Part shown: piece by piece, positions 24,131 to 36,080 of the stretch
Numbering within the stretch: position 1 is the first letter of the stretch
Layout of the letters: each line of letters begins with the position of its first letter
Origin: Pelobates cultripes
Lineage: Eukaryota; Chordata; Amphibia; Anura; Pelobatidae
NCBI GenBank assembly: GCA_933207985.1
Contig: OW240916.1
Location: forward strand, 317,100,613-317,164,612
Length of the DNA: 64,000 nucleotides
Direction of reading: 5' to 3'
Notes under the pieces: generated by a model
Databases searched by the model: none
What the model saw: only the letters and a program-made list of their open reading frames with translations
Told to the model about the DNA's origin: nothing
Position numbers and translations under genes: made by a program

Positions 24131-26200
24131 TGGGGATGTAAGCTATTGAGTCTCTCTAAGCTTTTGCCCGCTCATCCTTTCTTTTTTGCTTTAAACTTGG
24201 TTTAAAGTCTCAAGATCTCTAAAGGTACATTGATAAGGTAAAATTCTTATAGATGCATCAGCTCTTGGTCTAAGGGTTTACCTTTAAAAAAAAAAAAAAG
24301 GAGATTTAATTTACCGGTAGTTACTTTAAAATAATACATTTTGAGTTTACATCAAATGTCATATAGAACATAATTATAATGTAAATTTTGTAATTCAGAG
24401 TTAAGATGCCTGATGCATTTGTAGGCACTATTTGACTTTCATTTTGAAAAATAATTAGATTTTTAAGTAGAATTTTGTTTCATTTCTATAAAGTGGTGTA
24501 ACATAGTATTGCGTATTTAGAAAGTTTACGAATTCATATCATCTGTGAAAGATTTTGTGTTCATTTTAATTTACCCTAATATAAAACTGCAACATTTTGC
24601 CCACAGTAAAGAAAATGTATGCAAATTCTCAGAATAAAAGTAATATAAAAGTTATCATATCCAGATTGCTATGCCTGAAGTAAAATGAAAAAGTGCTTGA
24701 GCAGATGTTTTATTCAAGAAATAATATTCAGGAAAATGTCCTTTGAGAAAAATAAATCAATAAACGTGAATAAACTAAGAAATACTATGTTCATTTTATT
24801 TTATGTTTTTAAGTTTTTTGTTATCATTTCTTTAGACCAGCATACTGATAATTTGTTTCAGATTGAGAGGCAGGTGGACATATTCATTGGCTTTCTTGAT
24901 TTTGTTACACATAAGAAGCAACCAAAACTGAAATTGAAATCTTGATTATGGTGTACGAAATGTATTAAGTGCGCAAACACCAGGTTTCACTTCTGTTCAC
25001 TCCAAGTATGAGAAACTAAAAAAGAAGCATAATAATAATAACAATAATAATAATATGAGAATTAGTATTTTGTATGATTATAAAATATTAAAATAAGCGC
25101 TATGTTGTACAAGTAAGAAACTAGCCTGTGCCTGTTGATCATTTTTCAAAGATACCTGGATTCAAAATGAATAGTAGTGGTGGAAGTCCTGAGTGTTCTG
25201 TCCAGGAGTTTGGAGTTCCCTGTGCATTCCGCGACCACCAGTTAATGAAATAGATTTTTTCATAATTTTGGTAATTGTATCATTTGATTGTGATATTGTG
25301 ACTCTTTGGACATATTTTCCTTGGTTATGGCAAATGCTGACCTTTGGAAAGCTATTTGCATTTTTCCAGCCTACATGGACTTACTAACAAAATGTAATCA
25401 TATAACACACAACCAAGTCTATCTGCTATATTTTTATTATTTTTTTGCTCTTGCCCTTTTCATTTTTTGGGTTTGAGGAACACTTATTCATAAATATCCA
25501 GTCCATGTTCTTTGTTGGACAGACAGTGTCCGCTGATATTTCCTTCCTTCCATGAAACATGTATCAGACATATAAACTGTTGCTATAGCAAATAAGGGGG
25601 GGATTTTAGCATGCCAAGGAACAGTATTACTTTTAATTCTATATTTAATGTTGTCACTTGTTGTGGGTTTTTTTTCCCCACTTGGATTAACCTTTGTAAA
25701 TCTGACGGTCGACTATAATATAAAGAATTGTAAAAGGTAAAATATTTTTCATAATTAATTTTTTTATTTGGCTGATCATATTTAAGAGAGTTGAATGCAG
25801 TGCCCTTTTTCTTTATGAGTTTGACCTGAGCTTTGCACCTACATCCTATTAGACACAGAGTGCCAGAGCTATATTATTTTTTGGTTTGTAAATCAATAGA
25901 TTTTTGTGTTTAGTGCCCAAACAATTGGATCATGTTATATTATTTAAGATTGAGCTATTTATTTGAATGCAAAGTATATAGCACATGAATATCATTAGAG
26001 ATGTTTTTTAATTGCAGCAAATGTATTGAAACAGGAGAAGGGGCACGTCAATCAGCTTATATGGTGCACATGGTCTAGGGGTGGCCAAGCTCAAACATCC
26101 ACAGCATACTAATGACCAGGCACCCACGTTTCCTTTATAAGGTATTATATTGGCACATGCCATTTTGACTCACAGAGAGCTTTTCTGAAGCTTACAATTG
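24131..26200. other. SV2C intron, nothing recognised
   Basis: AT-rich, with an A-run at about 24286-24299 and a short ATAATAATA tract near 25030-25055. No exon matching SV2 is visible. Confidence 0.45.
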
Positions 26201-27036
26201 TATCTCAGGAATATATGACCTGGCTTATCATATGATTGTTTATTTGGCATACAAAATCTGGCTGTCATATGATTGTTGTTTGTCTGAAATAAATTATCTG
26301 ACTTGTTGTATGAATATATCTCTGGAATACATGACCTGGCTTGTTGTATGATTGTATCTCTGGAATACATGGCTTGGCTTGTTGTATAAAAGTATCTCTG
26401 GAATACATGGCTTGGCTTGTTGTATGATTGTATCTCTGGAATACATGGCTTGGCTTGTTGTATGAATGTATCTCTGGAATACATGGCTTGGCTTGTTGTA
26501 TGAATGTATCTCTGGAATACATGGCTTGGCTTGTTGTATTATTGTATCTCTGGAATACATGGCTTGGCTTGTTGTATTATTGTATCTCTGGAATACATGG
26601 CTTGGCTTGTTGTATTATTGTATCTCTGGAATACATGGCTTGGCTTGTTGTATGATTGTATCTCTGGAATACATGGCTTGGCTTGTTGTATGATTGTATC
26701 TCTGGAATACATGACCTGGCTTGTTGTATGATTGTATCTCTGGAATACATGGCTTGGCTTGTTGTATTATTGTATCTCTGGAATACATGGCTTGGCTTGT
26801 TGTATGATTGTATCTCTGGAATACATGGCTTGGCTTGTTGTATGATTGTATCTCTGGAATACATGACCTGGCTTGTTGTATAAATGTATCTCTGGAATAC
26901 ATGACCTGGCTTGTTGTATGACTGTATCTCTGGAATACATGGCTTGGCTTGTTGTATGACTGTATCTCTGGAATACATGACCTGTCTTGTCATATGATTG
27001 TATCTCTGGAATCTCTGGATCTGGTTTGTCGTATTT
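26201..27036 (+). repeat. 38-bp minisatellite, about 22 copies
   Basis: Units contain 'TATCTCTGGAATACATGG' and 'CTTGGCTTGTTGTATGATTG', repeating every 38 bp. Divergence rises at both edges (26201-26300 and 26990-27036), with the most uniform copies in the centre. Because 38 is not a multiple of three, three units make a 114-bp coding-like superperiod; the open frames are artefacts. Confidence 0.95.
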
Positions 27037-27339
27037 TTGAGTTACCGAAGGCAGTTTTAAAGACACTAAAGTACTATTATTCTATCCCACGTTCATTTAT
27101 TCTGTGGATATTTTTTCCATTATTACTTTTTCAATTTTCTGCACATGTAGTATTTATTGTATTCTGTATGTGCTCTCTGTTGGTATCTACAATACATATT
27201 ATTATTTTTGGGGTTATAGAATCTATCTGGGGAACTTTTAAATTTTAAAACAACACGTTTATTTCTCCCTCCCCCTTCCTTTGTTTTAAACCCCCTCCAT
27301 CCCTGCTTTCCTCAGCTGTACATGCTCCTTCTTGTTCCC
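27037..27339. other. Spacer after the 38-bp array
   Basis: AT-rich, no feature recognised. Confidence 0.4.
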
Positions 27340-27540
27340 ATCATAGCCTTTAGATTGTAAAGTCACAAGACATTTAGCTTAGTACATCGTATGAAATGGC
27401 TCTAAACGCTAGGTCTCAGCTCTATTCCTGTCATATTGGCTTGTCTATTCTGTAATGTCTATTTTACCTGATTGACACAGCCCTGCGGAAGACGTTGGCA
27501 CTTTATAAATGCCAGTAATAACAATATTTATAATAATGAT
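27340..27540 (+). mobile_element. LINE 3' UTR relic
   Basis: 'CCTTTAGATTGTAAAGTCAC' through 'GGCACTTTATAAATGCCAGT' and a final AATAATGAT tract follow the layout of the 'GCTATATAAATAATAAT'-tailed LINE family. There is no coding part. Confidence 0.5.
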
Positions 27541-27725
27541 TGTATCGATGGAATGCATTGACTTGCCTTATTCATGTATCCTGGGAATCCTTGGCCTAAC
27601 TTATCAGATGATTGTAACAATAGGATCCTAGACTTGGCTTTTATTACTATTGTTTTTTTGGAATCTATGGCCTGGATTATTTTATGATTATCTTTCTGGA
27701 ATATATCTCCTGGATTATCTAATGC
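27541..27725 (+). repeat. Highly diverged relic copies of the 38-bp minisatellite
   Basis: 'TGTATCGATGGAATGCATTG', 'CTTGGCCTAACTTATC' and 'TTCTGGAATATATCTCCTGG' follow the 38-bp unit with many changes. The array was apparently once longer and was interrupted by the LINE 3' end. Confidence 0.6.
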
Positions 27726-28699
27726 AAATTAAATCCAAATTTCATAATTGAGTCTAAAATAGCCAAGTCGTGACTATAACTGATTTAGAGAATTCTTGTA
27801 TTTCTGTTATTTTTGCCTCAATTTTGTCATTTCTGAGTTAATTAGTTAAAATTTGTAGTTTTGCAAATAACAGTGAAGAGACTTTTCACATATTGCCTGG
27901 GAAATATGCAGGAGCTACCGGTGGAGAATAAGGGTGGAAAAGCATCACATAGAACCAATGATATTTGCCAATGTTGGAGCATCTGATACACCGCCATCTC
28001 TCGTGTGCCATTACTGAAGTGCTTTCCCTGTATGAAGTCCCTGAAGCATGATACAGTGTCTTGCATTTAGGAGATTTTTCCATTTCACTTGCTGGTCGAG
28101 TGCACATCAGAGGATTTGTGGAACACAATGCGGGACTGCCATTAACCCCAACTGCTTCTTCAAGGGACAATTGTTTGTTTGTCACGAGGAACTGGCACAG
28201 AGGAAGATGGAAAAAAAAAACATTAAATGGAAATTAATATCTGTTTTTAATGTGGTTCATTGATTTCTTTGTATGAAATATTTTCTGTATTGACTTTACA
28301 GATAGCACATTGAAAAAAATGCTTCTGAACCAGTTTATACACTATAGAGAAATGTAGAGGTCTCTCGAAAAGTGCTTTAATAAGTGCTTTTCTCACTCTG
28401 CTGTGCAGAGAACTCAAAGTATTTATTTTATCAACAATAGTTTGAATGACTTGCTGTGTGCAGGAGCTGGTGGGGTTGGAATTACCTGAATGTAAAATGT
28501 AGGCAATTGAACGGTAGATAGAAAAGATGGGTGTCCAGACCTAACACTATCACTTCCAGGGAGGTGAAGGATAAACACTAGACTTGTGCACTGCAGAAAA
28601 ATCCAGTTTGGACAAAAAAAATTATTTGGGACCTCCAACATTCATTCATTTGATAGGTCAGCTTGTCAGAATATGAAACATATACAGGGAAATGGTTTA
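27726..28699. other. SV2C intron, nothing recognised
   Basis: No exon, RNA gene or clear element boundary seen. Confidence 0.4.
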
Positions 28700-29175
28700 G
28701 ATAAGGGGTTCCCAACCCGTGGTACGCCTACCACCATGGGTACAATCCAGTGTCCCTGGGGGTATGCGAAATAAAATCGGTAATGGCGTCGCTTCATCTG
28801 CCTTGCACAAGTTGTAAACCTGAGTAAATGTCCATCAGGGGGCCCATGCACTCAGGGCCACCCGATGGACATGTACAATGAGGGCCCCGTCGGGTGCTGT
28901 TGGAAAGCTGGGAGGCAGTTTCCAGCCCCCTCTCACTTTCTCCCAGCTGAAACAGACTATGCCGCCAGGGAGAGGGGGTGTGCGGGACCGTGAGCTATCA
29001 GCGCCTGCCTCCACCAGCCCACAATGTGTTAACTCCTCCCCCTTACCAACTATATCCCCATCCTTGATCGGCAGAGCTATGCCTCCGCCAGTATAGCTCT
29101 GCCTCCTTCAGAACTCCCATCAACCCCAGCCAGCAGAAACCACCCTCCTGCTCCCATAAGGTAGGAAACTGGAGG
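28700..29175. mobile_element. hAT-like terminus and adjoining GC-rich repeat
   Basis: 'GGGGTTCCCAACCCGTGGTA' at about 28706 resembles the terminal repeat of hAT-type MITEs (known pattern, recalled). 'GGGGGCCCATGCACTCAGGG' and the GC-rich block to about 29100 look like a second dispersed repeat. Neither right end could be fixed. Confidence 0.4.
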
Positions 29176-29462
29176 ATGGCTCAAATGTTCACCTGTATGT
29201 GTGTTTTGAGTGGCTGTTTCTGTATGTATGTAGTGTTTGTATCAGTGTGTGTATCTGTGTGTACATCTGTATGTTTATCTGTGTGCATGTATCTGTATGT
29301 ATGTGTCAGTGTTTGTATTTGTGTATCAGCATGTGTGTATCTGTCTGTACATCTGTATGTGTGTTGGTGTGTGTATCTGTATATGTGTCAGTGTTCACAT
29401 CTGTGTGTCTGTGTATGAGCATGTGTATCATCATGTGTGTCAGTAATTCTATATGTGTGTCA
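29176..29462 (+). repeat. GT-rich complex tandem array, part 1
   Basis: Irregular repeats of 'TGTGTATCTGTCTGTACATC' and 'TGTATGTGTGTCAGTG' type. Open frames in all phases are low complexity. Confidence 0.9.
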
Positions 29463-29745
29463 GAAACATAGAAACATAGAAACATAGAATGTGACGGCAG
29501 ATAAGAACCATTCGGCCCATCTAGTCTGCCCAATTTTCTAAATACTTTCATTAGTCCCTAGCCTTATCTTATAGTTAGGATAGCCTTATGCCTATCCCAC
29601 GCATGCTTAAACTCCTTTACTGTGTTAACCTCTACCACTTCAGCTGGAAGGCTATTCCATGCATCCACTACCCTCTCAGTAAAGTAATACTTCCTGATAT
29701 TATTTTTAAACCTTTGTCCCTCTAATTTAAGAGGGACAAAGTCAG
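29463..29745 (-). mobile_element. LINE 3' end inserted into the GT-rich array
   Basis: On the minus strand this encodes a reverse transcriptase C-terminal tail ('YYFTERVVDAWNSLPAEVV' followed by 'FKHAWDRHKAILTIR'). It ends, on the + strand side, in tandem 'GAAACATA' units at 29463-29487. It is 5' truncated at about 29745. The GT array continues on both sides, so the insertion postdates the array. The sister copy at 45696-46139 is longer. Confidence 0.8.
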
Positions 29746-30640
29746 GGTGTGTATCTGTCTGTACATCTGTATGTGTGTCAGTGTGTGTATCTGTCTGCAC
29801 ATCTGTATGTGTATATGTATATGTGTGCCTGTATCTGTATGTGTGTCAGTCTTTGTGTCTGCATGTGTCTGCATGTATGTGTATAAGTATGTCTGTACAT
29901 CTGTATGTGTGTCAGTTTGTGTATCTGACTGCATGCCTGTATGTGTCAGTATGTGTATCGGTGCCAGTGTTTGTATATGTGTATCTGCATGTGTGTGGGT
30001 CTATCAGTGTGTCTATGCAACTGTATGTGTGTCAGTGTTTACATATGTGTGTCTGTGTATTGGCATGTGTGCATCTGTCTGTACATCTGTATGTGTGTCA
30101 GTGTGTATCTGTCTGTACATTTTAATGTGTCAGTATGTGTATCTGTGTGCTTGTATCTGTATGTGTGTCAGTGTTTGCATCTGTATGTGTGTCAGTGTTT
30201 GCATCTGTGTGTCGGTGTATCAGCATGTATGTCAGAGTGTGTATCTGCTAATCGATATGTGTGGCAGTGTGTGTGTATCTGTATGTATGTCAGTGAGTGT
30301 ATCTGTCTGTACATCTGTATGTGTGTCATTGTGTGTATCTGTCTATACACATGTATGTGTCAGTATGTGAATCAGTGTGTCTGTGTCTTTATCTGTATGT
30401 GTGCCAGTGTTTGTATATGTGCATCTGCATGTGTGTGTGTCTATTATCAATGTGTCTGTGCAACTGTATGTGTGCCAGTGTTTCCATCTGTGTGTCTGTG
30501 TATCAGCATGTATGTCAGTGTCTGTACATCTATATGTCAGTGTGTGTATCTGTCTGTACATTTATATGTATGTCAGTGTGTGTATGTCAGTGAGTGTATC
30601 TGTCTGTACATCTGTATGTGTGTCAGTATGGCACAAAAAT
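29746..30640 (+). repeat. GT-rich complex tandem array, part 2
   Basis: Continuation of part 1 with local 34-40-bp units such as 'CTGTACATCTGTATGTGTGT' and embedded higher-order blocks. About 900 bp. Confidence 0.9.
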
Positions 30641-30788
30641 AACAGGAGAATAACAATGTAAATGAAGGATATATAGATAAAACAGAAAAAATGATACAAT
30701 ATAGGGAGTCTCTGGAACAGTAGGACTAAGATTCTGATAGAATCATGCAAAGAAAATTCCACAAGAGAAATAAATGTCTCTTAAGGTG
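30641..30788. other. Spacer before solo LTR
   Basis: Short AT-rich sequence ending in the putative target-site copy AGGTG at 30784-30788. Confidence 0.4.
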
Positions 30789-32039
30789 ACCTCACCACTG
30801 TTTTTTGGAGGGGCCTGTTGCCCCAGGATTATGGCCCCTGGGGGTATTGCCCTTTGGAAACATTATTTTATCATATTGGATTTCATTATACTGCTTCTGC
30901 CCCTTTAACTACCTTGCAAAAGGATTTGTACTTTTGTTATGGCCCTTCGGACACAGCCGAAGTGCAGAAGTAGTCGAAGTGGCCGCCATTAGACAAACCA
31001 ACATGTGGCAGCGGCCATTTTAATTCAGCCAAATGCGGCCAGTGGGGTCTTGCCGAGTACATGGAACTAAAATCGGATACTCAACGGCACGATCACTGCT
31101 GCAGTTTTACTTTCTATGGGACTTCAACATTTCGAATGGAGTTGAACGGCGTGCGACTATTCGAACACCACATTAACATTTCAGATCTACACGTACGACC
31201 CGTTCGTGCATTCGAACTGTATTTGAATTGTAGTGAATGGACTGACCGCACAGCCAAAATCTATGGAACTGTTTTGGGCAGGAAAGTCATGCTGTGGTCG
31301 GTCAAATAAGACTTCCAGCTAACTCCTGAACGGCTGAATGGATTCAAATGAATTTTGGATATGTTGTTCGCATAATTATGCTGTTTCTAATACTGTAAGT
31401 TTTATGCAAATGTGATATGTAATTTTAAAGTTATAGAAAATGTGTAAAAAGTATATTTTTCTGCCTGTGATAATTAAGTTAGTCTATTGTGTTGAGGTAA
31501 TTGTTTCACAGGCAGAGGGGAGGGTTTGTGTGCATTAGCTGGGAGTGTCTGACTGTACTGTACCTTATTGATTGGATGTTCCACAAGGTCCACGTGGGTG
31601 CTAATCTTGTGGAGAAATGTGTATAAAAGAAACAATAAAGCCCCGGCTCAGTCTGTTCCTGCTTATACTCCAAAACTGTGTGTCGTCCTGTTATTGGAGG
31701 GAAAGAAGATTGGCTCCTGTGTCTGCTGTTCCAGCTTGCAGGAGATTTAAGGGAAGAAGGCTTGTTCCTGTGTCTGCTTTTCCAGCTTGCAGGAGATTTA
31801 AGGGAAGAAGGCTTGCTCCTGTGTCTGCTGTTCCAGCTTACAGGAGATTCACCAGGGAAAGTCCTTGTAAGGACTAGGGCTAATCCCCCATTCGGTTCCA
31901 GAGTTCCCAGGACTGAGTGTCGTCCAGTGCCTGGAGGTGTCAAGTGGAGTGCTCGGTGCAGTGCTGATGGTCCTTGGTAAGCGCTAGGAGCATTCATCAA
32001 CGGAGGTACCCAGTTGGGGGGGCCAGGTGATCCGTTACA
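30789..32039 (+). mobile_element. Solo LTR of a retrotransposon (copy 1)
   Basis: 1251 bp flanked by AGGTG on both sides (30784-30788 and 32040-32044), which would be a 5-bp target duplication. A TATAAAA box at 31622 precedes AATAAA at 31634, a compact promoter and polyadenylation arrangement. Downstream are three 51-bp repeats (about 31714-31850, 'CTCCTGTGTCTGCTGTTCC'), and the end 'GCTAGGAGCATTCATCAACG', 'GATCCGTTACA' parallels the second LTR's 'ACTAGGAGCATTGATTGGGG', 'GATCCGTCATA'. Its start corresponds to internal LTR-2 sequence ('ACCTCACCAC' versus 'ACCTCGCCAC'), so a few bases at the 5' edge may be lost. No internal retroviral genes are present. Confidence 0.7.
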
Positions 32040-32044
32040 AGGTG

Positions 32045-33370
32045 CTTTAAGGTGTAGAGTCCTCAATGTCATGAGTGTTCCAACCGTTCTGTGTATATGA
32101 AAGACAAAAGTGAGGGGAGCCAATGGTGCAGTACGTACAGACCAACATAAATTAAATGAAAAAGTATATATAATCAACTAACATTTAAAAGAGCTATAGC
32201 CAGCTCAGGTGTGAAGGGCGTGCAGCAGTATAATCCCCGCTTTAAAGGACATGTGGTAAAAGTCCTCCAGAGGGATGATATCCAAAAGTCAGGAGAGAAA
32301 TATTAAAAAAACAACTGATAGTGCTTTCAGTAATATAAAATTATGCATATAGACATAAATAAAAATGTACTCACAAGTCTAGTACAGACCACTGCACTCT
32401 GATATCAGCATTGGTGATATGATCCCCACCTAGGATATACTTGGAGTCACACAGTGATGAAGGGAAGCCAGGTAAAAATTCCAAATATAGAAATGTGTAT
32501 TAAAAAAGATAACTGGCACAAAGAGGTAACCAAATAACCAAATAATCTTTTATTAATAAAAATACACAAACAAATCAACCAAATTTCGCCACTAGGGCTT
32601 TATCAAATGGGATAGAAATTAGAACCTGGCTAGTAGGGGTTTATATAGGGGTATAAACATTTAATATTGGCACCAAAATGACATCACAGGTCTGCAGCCA
32701 ATAAGATAAAAGCATATATATATATACAAAGAGGCATTCAGTGTAAATTATACATATGGCTGTATTTGAAATTTACAAGCCGAGATAAAAACGAAGGTTT
32801 AGTGCATTATATTAACTGAATTCAGCAGGTCATGTGACTCGTGATAATGTAACGTCATCAGTGACGTTACGCATTGAATCGGAAATTGCGCATTGAATAC
32901 TGAGATACAAGAATGAGTCTTATGGGTAGGGAAGGTGGGGCTGTCGGAAACAGTATCAAGTGCGCAATGTATCTTGGGAACTGTAGTCCCAAGAGAGAAT
33001 AATAGAGATAACATCAGAAATATAATCAGTTAGCAAATATACCTACGATGAGATGAGACATGAGCAAAAAATCATAAACTCTTACAAAGGACAGAACGGA
33101 AAAAAAACAAAAAAACATACAGGACGGAATGTGCATTGCATCTTGGGAAATGTAGTGCTGCTTAAAGGAACAATCGGTTGTACAGTATAAGAAAGAGTGA
33201 AATGAAAATATGTACTTGGGAGTAATAAAAATTAAATAAAGAAGAAAATAGAAGAAATAATGTAATCAGAAATAAGCAGATATATTATACAGTATATAAG
33301 CTAGTTACAGACTAATGGTAATAAGAACTATTGGGTCAGTATGTAACAAAGGTGAAAATATAAAAAAAAT
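32045..33370 (-). mobile_element. Penelope-like or related retroelement terminal region
   Basis: The minus strand carries a hammerhead-like core (32584-32604) followed by 'GGTTGATTTGTTTGTGTA' and 'TTTTTATTAATAAAAGATTA', the layout of terminal sequences of Penelope-like elements in amphibians (recalled pattern). 32820-33170 adds segments with 'CATCTTGGGAAATGTAGTG' and 'TCTTGGGAACTGTAGTCC', a motif pair typical of dispersed repeats. No reverse transcriptase frame remains. Confidence 0.4.
32560..32625 (-). ncRNA. Degenerate hammerhead ribozyme-like motif
   Basis: The minus strand of 32584-32604 reads GATAAAGCC-CTAGT-GGCGAAA: a CUGAUGA-like element, a short stem II (GCC/GGC) and the conserved GAAA. 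The canonical core would have CUGAUGA, so two or three core positions are changed and catalysis is unlikely. Hammerheads are known in Penelope-like elements, which fits the context. Confidence 0.4.
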
Positions 33371-33384
33371 ATATTAAGAAATAA

Positions 33385-33498
33385 CCCCTTCACCCAGCGG
33401 GAGGGGGGCCCTGAGGGTGGGAGGGGGCATGTAACCTAAGGACTACATAGTGCAAGGAAAATTAGTTTGTTTTCCTGGCACTATAGTGGTCCTTTAAG
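33385..33498 (+). mobile_element. Right-end fragment of a hairpin-rich TTAA MITE
   Basis: 'AACCCCTTCACCCAGCGGGA' to 'GGCACTATAGTGGTCCTTTAA' matches the right 110 bp of the MITE at 52536-53005. The left part is absent. Confidence 0.7.
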
Positions 33499-34128
33499 TG
33501 AATAAACTTGTGTGTGACCTTTACTTTGTCTCTGTAATGCTACCTATCCTATTCTGTGTAGCATATTACTATTTAACTGCAAACTGGTTCAACATTGAAC
33601 CGAAGAGGAACAGAATTTATCAACTAAAATCTCTTATGATATATCTTTAATATGGATAACTCTGTCCCATTACCATTATTTTATTCTAGACACACTTGAA
33701 ACTTGCATTGAAAGCAGATTTATCTGCCTCTTTTAATGATTTACCCTGTTACTAAAAAAAAAAAGCGGTCCATATACCCGCTTTATTAGTAGAAGGACAA
33801 TATATTATCTCCTTATCTCCCTTGCGACCCTCAGCCATGCTGCAGGTTGGGGCATGTCTACTAAACAGTGAGCAGCCAGTGGCTGACAATATGGGTTCAT
33901 TATTACCAGGGGGACCACTGTCTGCACCCCAAAAGTGTAGTCCAGTGTCCCAAGACCGTAGCCATCTTTCATATTTAAAAAAAAAAAAAGAAAATCTATG
34001 TACCCCCTCACCCTAATTATAGGGAAATCAATACATCTAAAACTAATAAGAAATTCACACTTACCTTTAGATGTCTTCTTTTTTCTTAATTCTTCTTTTC
34101 TTCAGCCCCACAAAAGCTTTTTGTTTAG
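33499..34128. other. SV2C intron, nothing recognised
   Basis: Two A-runs (about 33754-33764 and 33978-33990). No exon or element boundary seen. Confidence 0.4.
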
Positions 34129-34511
34129 AAGATAGAAGATTTAGTCTAAGGCAAAGGAACGGTTTCTTTTCACTGTAAGAACAATAAGGATGTGGAATTC
34201 TCTGCCTGAAGAAGTAGTTTTATCAGATTCTGTACAGATATTTAAACAGCAACTAGATGCATACTTGCAAAAACAGAATATGCAATGATATAATGTTTTA
34301 ATTGTAGGATAACAGCTTCATGATCCAAAGATAAATCTGACTGCCATTCTGGGGTCAAGAAGGAATTTGTTTCCTAATTTGTTGCAAAATTGGTTGTGCT
34401 TCAAACTGGGTTTTTTTGCCTTCTTTTGGATCAACAGCAAAAACATATATGAGGAAGGCTGAACTTGATGGACACATGTCGCTTTTCAGATTATGTAACT
34501 ATGTATGTAAT
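34129..34511 (+). mobile_element. LINE 3' end (copy 2), more truncated
   Basis: Starts within the coding tail at 'AGATTTAGTCTAAGGCAAAG' and shares with copy 1 the 'LPEEVVL' region, 'CTGCCATTCTGGGGTCAAGA', 'TTTTGGATCAACAGCAAAAA' and a TATGTAAC-like tail at about 34493-34510. A frameshift near 34168 breaks the frame. Confidence 0.8.
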
Positions 34512-35429
34512 GAAGATATTTAACATGTTGATCACAGTGTTTCTTTAACTCACCATTTCTTCCAAATAAATGTGAGTGCAACAGTGTCTCCTAGCAGTGT
34601 ACTATTTCACACTGACTACTACAACATCCATATAACCAGACAAATAACATGTTCAACTGTATTTTCTATTAGTCTGAAGCAAATACTTATTCATTTGGAA
34701 GAGCTGCTTTACATTGTTATTGCGTATGATGATCAAATGTATTGTGTAAATTTAATCAAATGGGCTGAGTGATGATAAATAATCAATCCACCCACTTAGT
34801 GTGCAGTACGGTAAAGGACATATATAGGAGCCTGTAGTCTCAGAGAATTAATAGTCCTGCAGCCCACACGCAGCTTTTTATTGTACGATTAGCAAGTATT
34901 ATATCTGATTTAGTAATATGTTAATTAATAATCACAGCACTTTCTCAGTCTATTTTGCCAAGAATACAAATTTGTTAATGAACCGTTGGAGTTTGAAATG
35001 GTTGGCATTGCAGCAAGGGGAATATATTACAAAGTTTACATTACAATGTGACTCCTTTACTTATTTTCTATTAACGGAGGTGGGGAGCGGGGGGAATTAA
35101 AAGTTTTCTATTCTAAAAAGTAATGAAAAAATGTCACAAGGGTAGGAGTCCATAATGGAATGTATCTGCTGGCTCTGTTGGTTTCCCTGATGATTGTCTC
35201 ACTTTCAGTACTTTAGACCACTTTTTTTTAAAACAGAGTGTTTTTAAAACATCCCCCACATTGTGTCTACAAACTATTGGTGTAGGTTTAGCTTGTACTA
35301 ATTATGTTATATTAATAATTATTGAACAAGACTCAATTCAGTGGCGACTCTAGGAACATAGAGCTTACAATTCCCACCACCAAATTATAATAGTAGTACT
35401 TGCAGGGCTGTAAACATTGTACAGGAATG
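34512..35429. other. SV2C intron, nothing recognised
   Basis: AT-rich, no exon or repeat that I can support. Confidence 0.4.
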
Positions 35430-36080
35430 TGATGGGGCTGTAGTAGGTGCAAAGGGCTATAGTGAGTATAGGGGGCATAGAGGCTGTAGTGTGTGCAGTG
35501 GATAGAAGCTGTAGTGTGTGCAGTGGATAGAGGCTGTAGTAAGTGCGGGAGGTAGTGGGTGTTGAGGTGTAGCGACTCTAGTGGGTACAGGGAAGGTAGG
35601 GGTTGCAGTAGGTGAAGGGGATACTAGGGGTTGTAGTGTGTGCTGGGACATATGAGCTGTAGTGGGTGCAGGGAAGATAGGGATTATAGGTGGTATTATA
35701 GGCTGTTGTGGGTGCAGGAGACAATAGCGGCTGTAGAGGATGCAGAGGGATAGGGGATAAAGTGGGTGTGGGGGAAATATTTGCAGTATTGGGTGCAGGG
35801 GAAGTTGGGGCTACAGGGGTTAATAGGGCTATAGTGGGTGAAGAGGAGTATAGGGTCAGTAGTGTGTTTAAGGGAGATAGGTAATATGGTAGGTATAGCG
35901 AGGTTAATAAAAGCTGTAGTGTGTGCAAAGGTGATAGGGGCTGTAATGTGTGCCGGGGAGATAGGGGCTGTAATGTGTGCCAGGGAGATAGGAGCTGTTT
36001 TGGGTAATGTAGGGTGTAGTGGGGGAAGGGGACACAGGCATTCAGTGAGTAAAGTAGGCTCTAGTGGGTGCACCACTTTC
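35430..36080 (+). repeat. Diverged ~30-bp G-rich minisatellite
   Basis: Irregular units of the form 'GGGGCTGTAGTGGGTGCAGG' and 'GGAGATAGGGGCTGTAATGT' run for about 650 bp. The clearest adjacent pair is at about 35920-35990. The strong strand asymmetry (G-rich on +) gives long minus-strand open frames that are not genes. Confidence 0.8.

Noticed and set aside
26170..27066. Multiple repeated-peptide frames on both strands
   Set aside because: These are translations of the 38-bp minisatellite in its 114-bp superperiod, with no independent coding evidence.
29176..30661. Long cysteine/valine-rich frames across the GT-rich array
   Set aside because: Low-complexity repeat translation, interrupted by a LINE insertion.
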